Both the position numbers and the translations under genes were made by a program. Below are positions 48,961 to 60,703 of a stretch of 64,000 nucleotides of DNA, in pieces. The notes beneath the pieces were generated by a model. The model made no database searches, was not told the DNA's origin, and worked only from the letters and a program-made list of their open reading frames with translations. Position 1 is the first letter of the stretch; each line of letters starts with the position of its first letter. Source of the stretch: Bidens hawaiensis (Eukaryota; Streptophyta; Magnoliopsida; Asterales; Asteraceae); assembly GCA_021521415.1 (NCBI GenBank), contig JAIQDT010003789.1:1-64000 (forward strand). The letters are read 5' to 3'.

Positions 48961-49790
48961 ACTAGGAGGCGCCCAGAAATCACATGTAAACGCAAGAGTT
49001 CTAGTTAACGTCAACAGCTACAGCCGGTTTTTAACTTACTTTAAGATGTTCCACAGATGTGTAATCAGATAGAAGGCTCCCCTAGTAGCAACAATAATTT
49101 TTCAGAAGCAAAAAAGAGAAAAAAAAAAATACTAATTAACAAAACCAGTTAACATTTTAAATTTGTTTATGACTATCTCAAAAGAAAATAAACCATAAGC
49201 TCAAAAACTAATAAGCATAAACCAAAAGACAAAGAGATTTAAGAATCACTTTTTTTTTCTCGGTAACTTTTAATTTTTGTTTTGTTTTTTGTGTTGAAAC
49301 AACTCAAATAAAATATGGAAAAAAAATCACAGCAATAAACGTGTGTTATCAATTTCCGGATTTTAAATCTCTGAGATTCTGGAAATTTTTGATAGAACAA
49401 CAGTTTATTGCAGTAATCCCAAATAAAAAACAATTCAATCAAAAACAAATAAACTGAAAAATTCAATCCTCTTTTCCTTTATAGAAAGCAGAGGCTAATT
49501 TCATGCAGCGGAAAAAATGACCAGAATCAAATCGGAATCGGTAACTCATGATTTATTGTATAGTACATTTTTCATAGATGCGTCCAATAAGTGCACAAAT
49601 ACAGTTCCTACGATTATTAATCTTCATACATTTATTCGTGTTGGATTGTTGAACACCCTTAGACACATTAGATGGACATACTTAAAAAAATTTAAACTTT
49701 ATTCACCAAAAAACTTCTTTATCCTCGGTGACAACTGTCAACTATTACAGAATAATTTCGTTAGTCCTACATAAATTAAAAATTACACGA
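48961..49790. other. AT-rich flank of the copia element
   Basis: Leader-like sequence and AT-rich DNA. I see no PBS of the usual tRNA-Met kind and no gene. Short frames on both strands have no domains. Confidence 0.4.
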
Positions 49791-49795
49791 TTAAA

Positions 49796-50770
49796 ACTTA
49801 GAAGCAACGCCTCTCTTTCTAGCCACGTCATCAAATTGTTCTAATCTCTCCTTTGCCTCAACTGCAACCCTCTCATGAGCTTCAGTTTGGCCTTTTTTGA
49901 ACTGCAATTCGTTCAAACTTTAAACAAACCTACACATATGCTATCCTCACCGCTCACAGGCCTCCCAGCTAGCCCATTCTATAGCTTGTTGATGATTCGT
50001 GTACTAAAATCCCTGCAGAAACAACAATTAGAGTACTATAATTCAGTGTATCAAAAAAAAAATTTCTTGTCACAAGAATAAAAAGGGCATGTTAATAACC
50101 ACTCTCTACTCCATTTCAGCAATGGAAGCACTTGCTGCCTTCAGACTTCTCCCATACAATACAAAAGTTAATTGATAAATATTCAGTTGTATTTAATGGT
50201 TAATAAATAAACAAATAAAAAACTAACCTGAAACACCTCACTGGCATATCTTCGTGTTGCAATGTCTTGCCCAGCATATCTGCTAGCATCTTCTGTTATC
50301 TTTTGTTCTTAAACCCAAACAAAAGCATTTGTTATCCAAAAGCATATACAATAAAAATCTGCTTTGTATCTTTACGTACTAAGGCTATCCAAAGGCATAA
50401 TAATCCTATAGAGACATGACATATATTATGAAATCCCTAAAGGTGCTTGCTATTTTAAATTGTTCAAAATAAATATTAATCAATCGCCAACGCCATTTCG
50501 AGTAACAATAATGTAATCGATATGAAAGTTAAAACAGTTTGCTTTACTATCATAAGTCAACTCAGGGCACTTGGACAAACAAAACACACAATATTCTTTA
50601 AAAAGAAGACTTTATGTTAGATTGTTGACTTTAAAGTTTGATTATGTGAACATTTATTATTATAATAGTGCACCTGGTTAGGCTTAAGACTTCAATAGCC
50701 ATAGATATTACAGCCTTGCGTATAGTTGAGCCAACAAAGGCACTGCCTAGTGTCTTCCAATACTGCAGCC
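49796..50770 (-). pseudogene. Unrecognised exon-like remnants
   Basis: Several minus-strand segments look like exons. One ends in TAA at ~49796 and reads KKGQTEAHERVAVEAKERLE. One near 50000 (NGLAGRPVSG) has an internal stop. One near 50120 reads KAASASIAEME, then a stop. One at 50228-50300 reads EDASRYAGQDIATRRYASEV and ends at a TTTCAG/GTTAGT donor-like site. One near 50690-50760 reads FVGSTIRKAVISMAIEV. They are charged, helical and separated by AT-rich intron-like DNA. Stops suggest decay. I do not recognise the family. Confidence 0.35.
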
Positions 50771-52436
50771 CGATTTAAAAAACCCAATTTTTTATGAGCA
50801 TAAAGTCATTCAGCTAGTAATATAATAATCACATGTTCTGTCTTGTTAATCTGTTAGCCTCACCTAACTAAGACAAACAGGCCATTTCACTTGCAGATAA
50901 TGAGAATTCAGATTTAAGTCAGAGATACAAAAAACAAACAAAAATATTTACAAGACACAACCATTAGAAGTTTTCAACATTAACTTGGATCAGACCTGTT
51001 ACTCAATGCTTCAGTAATCTCTCTCTCTCTCTGTAATTGTAAAACAAATAAATTATGAACATATAAATAACCACCACACAAATGAGCCATGTAATACTAT
51101 ATTAATCAATCTGACTTACATGTTTAACTCCAAAGATGAGAAATCTTCAACACAAGTAATTTTTTTGCACTGAAGGACATGCAATAAGTGATCAAAGTTA
51201 CTGCAACTGTATAATAAAAGTTTTGTTATCATACTTGACAGACTAAAGATTTACTAAAATTTAAAAGAAAATGTCCAAAAAGTGTTCTAAAATACATAGA
51301 TCTTAATCAGAACACATATAGATGCTTTTAAGATCATAATACTTGTTAATAATATTCCTATATACCTACGCGTAGGAGGTGTGCAGGAAAATGAAATAAC
51401 CAGAATAATCGACGTGATCAAACTTATATATTATATAAGCGAACCAATAATAAAACTGTCAATTTGGTTTTATTTTATTTTTTTCAAAAACTGATATCCG
51501 GCTCAGTTTTGGGTTTGCTATGACCAAAAACAAAACAGAAAAGACAACTGAACCGAATATTTAGGTCCAAATATGTAGCAATATATTACATTAGCTATTA
51601 AAAAAAAGATTAGCCCCAAAGTTTCAGCCTCAAATTTACTACTTTTGGCCATGCTTTTCAATCCAAATTTTTAAGCCAAGATGAGAAACAAAAAAAAATA
51701 TCAGAACCACACCAAACCCAAAACCGGATTCGGTTAGCACAAAACATAACCAAGAACACCGCTCCTTGCAATATGCCTCACAAGACAAACAATAAAGCAA
51801 GTTTATGTTCACCTTCTGATAGCACCTCATGTTTATATTTTGACATCAATTGAAAGAAGATAGAAAGTAACAATTAAAAGGAGTCGTTTTTCAAATATTA
51901 CAAAGAATATACATACCTCTTGCAACAACCTCTTTATGAACAACTAGGATTTCGTGTTCATGTGTTTAAAGAAGATAGAAAGTAACAATTAAAAGGATTC
52001 TATCTTTCAAATATTACAAAGAAACTTACATGAATTAAAAGGATTTCACCATAGCGTTGATTGCAATTGAAGGTAGGCAAACATGATTTGTAACGTTTTT
52101 TTGAAACATGAGAAAATAATCATTCATTGGTTGTGGGCATAGAAGGAACATTGGTTATTGAAGGAGGGAAGGAGTTGTGGTTATAAGGTTGCTTTGTAAG
52201 GGGGGCCGATGATTGAAGATACAACATCTTCAATTGACCTAGAGTTTCAACTGATGACATTAACGGGTAGTTAACGTGATAGGGTAACAGTTTGCCGGAA
52301 AATATTGATAATACGCCAGAGACCTTAATGGGCATTGAATATTAAGGCGTCTTAAGGAGTGAGAGTGCAGGGAGACAAAGAGTCGCCTATATGTATTATA
52401 AAGTAATAATATAGATATAGATATAGATATAGATAT
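50771..52436. other. AT-rich DNA with weak coding-like patches
   Basis: A 71-codon minus-strand frame at 52120-52335 (MPIKVSGVLSIFSGKLLPYH) could be a first exon of the remnant to its left, but there is no proof. A direct repeat AAGAAGATAGAAAGTAACAA occurs at about 51855 and 51969. A (GATATA)n run lies at 52410-52437. Confidence 0.35.
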
Positions 52437-52757
52437 GCAAATACAAACACTAATAATTATATTCGAAACAAACTATCGCATATATGTAATACAATACTAA
52501 TGCACATATGCACTATATTGTCTTTTTGGTATTTTTGTATATACTATAACACTATTGCACTAATACAATACAAAAAATTGCATATATGCTATTCAACATT
52601 ATTGCACATATCAAAATACACACTAGTACACATATGCAATAAAAAAAAGTCGATGTATTGCATATGTGCACTACAACGAGTTTTTTTTTATTTTTTTATA
52701 TTTTTCGAGTAAATGGTAACATAATATAAGAATAATGGCAAAAACAAAAATTTTTAA
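52437..52757 (-). mobile_element. Truncated inverted copy of element E
   Basis: On the opposite strand it matches 52868-53188 (GCCATTATTCTTATATT, the GTGCACATATGC words, TTGTATTGTATTAGTG). The two form a ~320-bp arm palindrome around 52776-52850. Confidence 0.75.
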
Positions 52758-52775
52758 AATGGTAACATATATATA

Positions 52776-53439
52776 GGGAGAGGATCAAGATAGAACTCCT
52801 TAAAGAGAGAAGTAGAGAACTAATAACGAAATATTTTTAATTTAATTAAAAAAATATTTTTGAATTTTTGTTTTTGCCATTATTCTTATATTTTGTTACC
52901 ATTCAATCTAAATAATAATAATAATAATAATAATAAAAAACTCGTTGTAGTGCACATATGCAATAAATCAACTTTTTTATTGCATATGTTCACTAGTGTG
53001 TATTTTGATATGTGCAATAGTGTTAAATAGCATTTATGTAATTTTTTGTATTGTATTAGTGTAATAGTGTTATATTATATCCATAAATACAAAAAAATCA
53101 ATATAGTTCATATGTGCATTAGTGTTGTATTACGTATATGCGATAGTGTGTTTTGAGTACAATTATTAGTGTTGTATTTGCATATATTCAGTAGTGTGCA
53201 TTGTATAACGCAATTGTGTTGTATTATATGCAATAAAACACTATTGTATATGTGTAATAAACATTAGTGCACATATGCATTACATCGACGGTATTTTTTT
53301 TTATTTTTTTAAGGAGCAATATCATCTTATTAGGAGGAAAGAAAAAAAATCACAAAATATTTTTTAAAAAAAAGTTAAAAATAATTTTTATTAGTTCTCT
53401 AGTTCTCTCTTTAAGAGGAGTTCTTTCTAGATCCTACCC
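52776..53439 (+). mobile_element. Fold-back/MITE element E in (TA)n
   Basis: 664 bp. Ends GGGAGAGGATCAAGATAG and, inverted, GGGTAGGATCTAGAAAG, both followed inward by GAACTCCT(CT)TAAAGAGAGAA. (TA)n flanks lie at 52769-52775 and 53440-53451. The interior is rich in TGCATATGTGCACTA words. No coding capacity. Confidence 0.8.
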
Positions 53440-54126
53440 ATATATATATATACACACACACAGTGGAGGATCTTGAACATTTAGTATGGATGGGCCGAAA
53501 GCCACGGCAATAAAATATTTTGTTTCCTACTTCTAAGTATCGGGCCGGCAATTCGGTTCAGGTCGGGTCAGACGATAATTCCAAACCCTAACATACTAAA
53601 TTGAAAGAAATACAAAATGGTGAAATTGGTCTATGCTTGCTTCTATTGGCTGTTTCGATCAATCAATTTCACTCCCACATGAGCCAGCTCTGAACCTCAT
53701 GCCTCAGCAACAACGACAGTGCCCAACTAGTCAATCGATTTCATATCCAAACGATTACATAAATTCACTTGCTTTCTTCTTAGCTTTTGTTTTAACTTCT
53801 GTGCCGAACCTTATAAGTCAGTAATTCACACAACGGCCATCGCACAATGGAACCTCCATTTGTTGTTGTGGTCAAGCATTAACCATATGTTATGGTTTGA
53901 TTTTGGGCTTAATGTTTAGTTTTTTGTAAAGTTTATTTGGGTTTAGGGTTGGTTTTATGGAGTTTTATTTCTTAGCCTTCCTTTCTTTATCTTTCCGTTT
54001 ATTTCGTAAACCATTTCTGATCTTCGGCTTTAAACAAACTTTACATTTATAAAAATTCAAGCCTGGCCCAGACTCAAATAATATGGATGGGCCGAACTCA
54101 AATACCTTGGCTGGGCCGGACTCAAA

Positions 54127-54132
<6 letters not shown>
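53440..54132. other. Intergenic DNA
   Basis: Contains GGATGGGCCGAA at ~53497 and ~54083 and GGCTGGGCCGGACTCAAA near 54110. No gene is seen. Confidence 0.4.
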
Positions 54133-54194
<62 letters not shown>

Positions 54195-54276
54195 TTGATT
54201 TTTTCGAAAAAAAGACCCTACCGAGCGAAAAACATGATGGGGCCGCGCCCCGGTTCGGCCCGTATAAAGATCCGCC

Positions 54277-54323
<47 letters not shown>
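54133..54323. repeat. Two long (TA)n tracts around a GC-rich island
   Basis: (AT)n runs at ~54133-54192 and 54277-54323 bracket 84 bp that include GGGGCCGCGCCCCGG, a near-perfect GC palindrome. The Ile-Tyr repeat frames here are artefacts. Confidence 0.9.
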
Positions 54324-54326
<3 letters not shown>

Positions 54327-55058
54327 ATCAGGATCATGTGAGAACTTTTTGGGAATTGAAAACTATGAGAACCATTTTGAACCATAAAAAACCCAAAAAT
54401 AAAAAAAATCATAAAACAAAAAAAAACACAAAAATAAAAAAAAGTAAAAAACTAAAGTTCTTATTTATCATCCCGGTTTCTTAAAAAAAAAAGATGTAAA
54501 AAAAAAAATTCTCGGTTTAGCTTTATTATACATATACATATATGTATGATATGTACATATATGTACACACATGTTTTTTTTCAATACACATATGTATAAT
54601 TTAAGGTAAATGATAATGTACATATGTGTACATTACATAACTAGAGATTAAATAAAAGTATACATGTGTGTATAGGTATAATACGAATTAAAAAGAAAAA
54701 AAATCGGTTTTTTTTATTATATGTATATGTATAATATGTACACATGTTTTTTCCTATACACATATGTATAATTTAAGGTAAATAATAATGTACATATGTG
54801 TATATTACGTAACTAGAGATTAAATGAAAGTATACATATGTGTATAGGTATAATACGAATTAAAAAGAAAAAAAATTTTCGGTTTTTTTAATGTAACCGA
54901 AATGAAATATAAGAATTTTGATTTTTTTACTTTTTTAAAATTTTCGGTTTTGTTTGTTTTATAATTTTTTTAATATTTTTTTAGAGGGTTTTTTTAGCGG
55001 TCCAAAATGATTCTCAAAGTTCACAATTTGCTAATGGTTCTCTTAGGATCCTTATCCT
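54324..55058 (+). mobile_element. Fold-back/MITE element F in (TA)n
   Basis: 735 bp. Ends AGGATCAGGATCATGTGAGA and, inverted, AGGATAAGGATCCTAAGAGA, followed inward by GAACC and GAGAAYCATTTT words. Both ends abut (TA)n. The inside is a ~180-bp tandem duplication (about 54523-54713 and 54715-54890) rich in TACATATGTGTA palindromes. No coding capacity. Confidence 0.8.
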
Positions 55059-55614
55059 ATATATATATATATATATATATATCATTGTATATTATTGTAA
55101 TGGACACCTGAATAATAAAATCTCTCTCTTTCTTCCTACATCTCCTTGCTATTAGACTTGTTTTACAACACGTTATCAACACAAATTGCTTTGAAGTCGG
55201 ATACCATATCATAAAGTTGTGGGTACGAATAGTCGGATTGTTCTACATTCGCTTACACTAAAATCTTAATGTCCAGCCAACAAAAGGTACGTCATACGTG
55301 AACTTAATTACCCACTCGTTTATTTCAACATCAACGGGAGTACGACTCCAATCTTCAACCTTGTTTTTCTTTATCATACTTTATAGTTTATTAATTTACA
55401 GTGATATAAAAATGCATAGATTTTAAATTTTATCAAAGTATTTTCATAAATCAATTCTTGATTGTAAGTAATCAAGTCATGTTCATTAGCGTAGCATCGA
55501 TTTCTTTTACAAACTAACATTTAATTTAAATATTAGTTTGATTCCTCATCAATTATCAATTCTTTAAAACAATTATTTAAAATATTCTTCTTTGGCTATC
55601 AACTTCATAGCTTG

Positions 55615-55742
55615 GAGATGCTTAAAAACCTTGTGAGAAAAACCCTGTATGATAAAACCATAGTTAAGGGAAAAAGAGTGCAGCGTGTATTATCCCCTCC
55701 CCCCCCCCCCCCCGGATTTATATATCTGTTAAAATAGTAAAT
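55615..55742 (-). repeat. Inverted copy of the copia 3' region
   Basis: Read on the minus strand it gives TATTTACTATTTTAACAGAT, GGGGGG and GCTGCACTCTTTTTCC, matching 56335-56470. It lies inside the same remnant, so an opposite-orientation copy has been fused in. Confidence 0.75.
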
Positions 55743-55873
55743 ATCAATCTTCTGTGAAAGTTTCAAAACTTTTATACCCAATCATTTGTATTTTTGTCCC
55801 TTGACATGCGAATTGTTAGGTTGAACAATGTTGCATGATCTTCACGTGAAAACTTCTATTATGTTATCTTGTA

Positions 55874-56133
55874 CTCCCTCCGTCCCATTTTAAATGTACA
55901 TCTTTCCATTTTTGGTTGTCCCAATTTAAATGTCATTTCTATACATATAAATTCAATTTTCAGTTTTATCCTTACTATTACATACTCACTAAGTTATTGT
56001 CATTTTAAAGCTCATTATTGTCATTAACTTGGAGGACATTATTGTCATTTTAAAGCTCATAAAATAAAATGATAAGATATTTCTTAATTTGTGTGTTTTG
56101 GGTCCCATGACATATAATAAGGGACGCAGGGGG
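55874..56133 (+). mobile_element. Stowaway-like MITE (Tc1/mariner type)
   Basis: 260 bp. Starts CTCCCTCCGTCCCATTTTAA and ends, inverted, CCCCCTGCGTCCCTTATTAT. It is flanked by TA at 55872-55873 and 56134-56135. The CTCCCTCCGTCCC end is the hallmark of Stowaway MITEs. Confidence 0.9.
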
Positions 56134-56849
56134 TAACCATATACTATTGTATTGATACCCTGTTGTGTTTCTCTACATGATAGGACTAACAAAACTTGTT
56201 TTGATGGATTAGTGAAATATAAACGCATATCTTTCATACCTGAAACATATGTTTTAACCCCTTCCGATGTCTCCTAGCCGTACACATGATGATAAATATA
56301 AATAAAGAAAATAATAATCATATATAGCTAGCAATACTATTTACTATTTTAACGGATATATAAATCAGGGGGAGACAATACTCGCTGCACTCTTTTTCCT
56401 TTAGCTCTGTTTTTGTCCCACTGGGTTTTCATAGCAAGGTTTTTAACGAGACAGGATCTCCAAACGTATGAAGCTCATAACCAGGGGGTATTATAAATAA
56501 TTATTGATACGGTTATCAACACCTAAATAGATTCTGATTTATTCTCCAAGTTTTCCCATCCCTCTATATATATATATACATACATATATTCTATTGTATA
56601 TTATTGTAATGGACACCTGAATAATAAAATCTCTCTTTCTCCCAACATCTTCTTCTCATATTCTTTAGCCATTAGTCTTGTTTCACAGCATTTGGAATTT
56701 TGGATTATTAAAACCTAATTTTTCTTTTTATAATTACATCATGGGCCATTGAGCCCTCTATGCTTGTGTCACTCACCCGAACTTTTGCTTTATTTTTTCC
56801 TTCCCTTCAAACACATAATAATAATAATAATAAAAAACAAATCAAATTA

Positions 56850-57861
56850 TCTATATATAGTAAAGATGAATGTTGGTGTCGCAAGTCTTTGATTGGGCAA
56901 AGTGGCACCACATTCATCCAATCATTTCTTTTTCTTGTTTTAAGTTTTAATACCTTAACGAACGTAATGGTAACCGACTGAACATCATTTTTTAACCAAC
57001 CGAATTCGAGTACTGTTGAGTCAGATATTTGCAAGGAACATTGGAATCTTCTCAACCTCCTCAAGAAATCGGCTAAGTATGGACTACGAGCAAGCATGAA
57101 CCATCTATGTTTGTGTTTATAACACCAGGTCCGGTCCTGACACGTACTCTCACCAACTCAACGCCCCGGATCGACAATGCTCGGGTTTGAACAAGGCTTG
57201 GGTTTAATGATCGTGCCACCCCATTGGTCCACCTCATTTTTTATATATTTTTCACTTTAGGTCGGTATCGTGGCAAATGTAACCAAACAATTTTTTTTTG
57301 CTTTAATTCCAATATCGTAATGAGCATGACGTAAACCGACCAAATTCCTGTAGACTCACCGCCTCAATGACCGTGACCGATAACGCTCGGGTTTTACCAA
57401 CACCCAATTTTAATGACAGACGGCACCCTATTTGACCACCTCAACTTTAATTATATCTTTTGTTTTAGTTTTGGTACCGTAATGAAAGAAACCGAAATCG
57501 TAACCGGCATGACGAAAACTAACTGAATACGCGTAGACTCACTGCCTCAACGTCCAAGACCGACAACACCCCGGGTTTTACAAACGTTGCTTAAACCGTA
57601 ACGAACATAACCGACACTGACCTTCACATCGACTCACCGTTGGGTTTTACCAGCGTCCAGGCATCAACAGCTCGGTTTTACCGCTACTTTTTTTTTTTGT
57701 TTTTTTTAATTTTAAACATGTTAATTTAACGAACTTTTTAGGTTTAGTTCCAATACCATAACAAACGCAGCAAATATCCACCGAATTCGCGTTGACTCTC
57801 CGCTACTACCATCGGGTTTTACCGGACAACTTCCCCGCGCAACGCACGGGTAATTTACTAG
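56850..57861 (+). mobile_element. Helitron-like non-autonomous element
   Basis: Starts A|TCTATATATAGTAAAGATG and ends with the hairpin CCCGCGCAACGCACGGG followed by TAATTTACTAG|T. These are the TC...CTAG ends and A/T target expected of Helitrons. 1012 bp, no Rep/helicase. The inside contains the first part of the GGGTTTTACC array. Confidence 0.75.
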
Positions 57862-58620
57862 TTATTACTAGAGATACTATATTACTATAGATTTCTTTTT
57901 AAATTCAAAGGATCTCCTGTGTAAATATAACATGTTTGAAGCTATATTCAAGGTTGACTTCTCGACCATCATGATCGGACCAGAGTAATAACGCTCTAGT
58001 TTAATCGAAACCAAAGTTTTACTGACTTTTTTGTTTTAGTTCGGGTATCGTAACTGAAATCAACCGAATTCGCGTCGACGTATTGCCGCAAAGCCTAGGA
58101 CCCACAACACTCGGGTTTTACCAAATGCCAAGGTTTTACCGACTCATTGCCGCAACACCCGAACCGCAACACTCGGGTTTTATCAATGCCAAGGTTTTAC
58201 CGACTCGCTACCGCAACACCCGGACCACAACGCTCGGGTTTTCCCAACACCCGTGTTTTATCGACCGAATAAACATAGTTTTGAATATTTTTTTTAAATT
58301 TTAATCTTTTTATATGTTAATTTAACGAATTATTTTTCTTTGTAGGTGAAAATGCTTGGATTTTACCAGCATTGTTTATAACGTAACGAACGTAACCGGT
58401 ACTTACCAAATTCCCCTCGACTCGTCACCATAACGCTCAGGTATTACCAACGTACGGGTGTTACCAAACGAATAAACGGTGTCTTAAATATTTTTATTTT
58501 TTAGATGTTAGTTTTGCGAATTTCTTTTGTCTAATTCTGATATCTTTACGAACGTAACTGTTACCGACCGAATACATGCCAACTCGCCGCCGCAACGCTT
58601 AGGTTTTAGCAACTGAATAA
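57380..58620 (+). repeat. Degenerate array of CGGGTTTTACC units
   Basis: More than a dozen imperfect copies of CAACGCTCGGGTTTTACCAA alternate with CCGAATTCGCGTCGACTC-like spacers from ~57380 to ~58620. The two best adjacent units are ~60 bp apart (58103-58225, with TGCCAAGGTTTTACCGACTC). The array runs across the proposed Helitron end at 57861. Confidence 0.75.
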
Positions 58621-60698
58621 ACATTACTTTAAATATATTGACTTTTTTAAAACCCATTTAAATATATTGACTTTTTTAAAACCCATTATAAGAGTGCCGC
58701 TACGTTAGTCTGGTTTTATATTTTAAATATGCTAATTCACGTTGACTCACTATTCAACTTGCAACGCTCGCGGGAAAATCAGTGTCTTTATCGTTATGAA
58801 TTTTAAGTATGCTAATTTTTAGCTATATGAGCGCCGCTACTGCTTCCCGTGTTAACGTACGGATTATATATATTTTTTAATGTAGTGTCGGAATCTTGAC
58901 AAACTTAACTCATACCAATCGAATTCACATTGGTATACTGCCGCAACATGACGGGTATAGAAATAGATCCCAACTTTCCCGACATAATGCGCTAAGTAAA
59001 ACACTAATTGATAAACAAAAAGCTTTATTTTTATTTTTCTAACTATAAACCCAAATTTTGTTAGTAGTTTTATCTTATATGAGAAACTGAAAAGTAATTA
59101 AGAACATAAAATTCTATATTCATATTTAAATGAATAAACTAATGTTGCTTTATTATTTCTCATTTTATATTCATTTAAAGTTTTTCTAAAAATATACAAA
59201 ATAATTAAATATACATATAAATTAATTAACAAATAAAAACAAGCTGAGTCCAAATTTTAAGAAACAACTAATGAGCCGAGCTTGAGCTTTAGTAAAAGAG
59301 CTCAAAATGAGCCGATCTCAAGCACGAGTCCTCACAAGTCAAAATGAGCTCGGCTGAGCTCGTTTACACCCCTATCGGTGGTCTTTGCGATCTAGCTAGT
59401 ACCATTTGGCACGTTCCTTTAAAAAGAATTTTTACATATTTCCTCCTCTTAAGTTCATAATTACATATTTCTGAAGCTAAAAATCAGTTACATTTTTTTC
59501 TCTTCTTAAAACATATATATTGCGTGTTTAACATTTTCATAAAAATAATTGCATATTATCCTTTCTAAGACATGCAGGCAAAGGATATTTACACATCAGG
59601 CTCCGTTACGCGTTCGACGCTTGTTTCGTGTTAGGTTCTGATTTTGATTAACTTAATGCGTTCGCATTTGGGACAATTTGTGCTCGTAATGTGTCCAACA
59701 TTGTACAAATGTTCAACACCAGTTATGTTGGTAACGCGTCTTACGCCAGTTACTCTCACATCTGGCTCCATGGGCCTGGCATATGGCCAACATTGGTGCA
59801 TGTTTTGTACATATATCAGAGTATACGTGTGGTGAAAGTCTTTAATTTAATAAAGTAATATTATATTCAAAACTCGGGATTTAAAATCCCGTAAATGATA
59901 CAAAATTGTTTAACTTTGAAAACATTAATTTACATCTTTTTACATTATTAAAACATCTGAGCCATCAAATTGTCAAATGGCTAATACCATCATCCTGTAT
60001 CTCCTACTAATGGTTACCTGTAAAACATTAATCCTGTGTCTCCTATTAATGGATCCAGACACACGTATAACTAGCCTTCATGCCAACATATACTAAACTT
60101 TTAGGGTTGTAATCCCATGCAAACTTTTGTATACAAATCCTGTTTATAAAATTTGAGCATATACACGCTTGTAAAGCGTTTAGATGTATTCACCTTTATT
60201 ACAATCAGTGTGTCTCACTGATTTATTTTTGTGCATGTTACCTCGAACTTGTAGTTACGAGAATAAATCATTTGTTTGAATAAAATATTTAGACATGTAG
60301 TATTTCTATTTATTTACCAATTATGTGTCACGTTTCTTCTTCATAAAGAAATGTTCATTTTAGGTTTTTTCATAAATAAGAAACGCCAATTTGACTATAA
60401 CACTTGTATGTAAATCTTTTATATTTCTTAGTCATGAAAAAACATTATTTTGACTATAACCTTTGTATATGAAAAACTATAATATATGTTTAACTATTCA
60501 AGGTTTAGGCTATACCTGCGACTAGGGTCTAAGCCATATATTAAAAGAATCTAACAAGAATCCCTACCTTATCATGATTACTTAAAGAGTAAGCATAAGG
60601 TTGATTAAGCAACACTTCTACTCTACATTGTATATCAGGGATCAAACCGTCGGAACTTCAGGGCTTGGGTTCCTTGGCACGCCTTACGATGTAAAGCT
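58621..60698. other. Intergenic repeat-rich DNA
   Basis: Further weak echoes of the GGGTTTTACC region run to ~58990. A block at 59245-59375 (GAGCCGAGCTTGAGC, then GAGCTCGGCTGAGCTCGTTT and ACACCCC) is a common plant transposon terminus. No gene: the 63-codon frame at 59644-59835 has no family resemblance. Confidence 0.45.
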
Positions 60699-60703
60699 TG
60701 AGT

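Larger units (their letters stand above)
55076..56690 (+). mobile_element. Deleted Ty1/copia remnant
   Basis: A partial left LTR (about 55080-55168) has TATTATTGTAATGGACACCT and AATAAAATCTCTCT. It is followed by a PBS-like ACACGTTATCAACAC (55168-55182), as seen in some plant copia elements. On the right, CACTCTTTTTCCTTTAGCTC, the CCCACTGGGTTTT block, a purine tract CCAGGGGGT (56481-56489) and a right LTR (about 56490-56690) repeat the same LTR words. No protein domains remain. Confidence 0.75.

Noticed and set aside
52120..52335. 71-codon minus frame as a complete small gene
   Set aside because: Could at most be a first exon; there is no supporting splice model or family match.
54057..54341. 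Open frames on both strands rich in alternating Ile-Tyr
   Set aside because: They are translations of (TA)n microsatellites.
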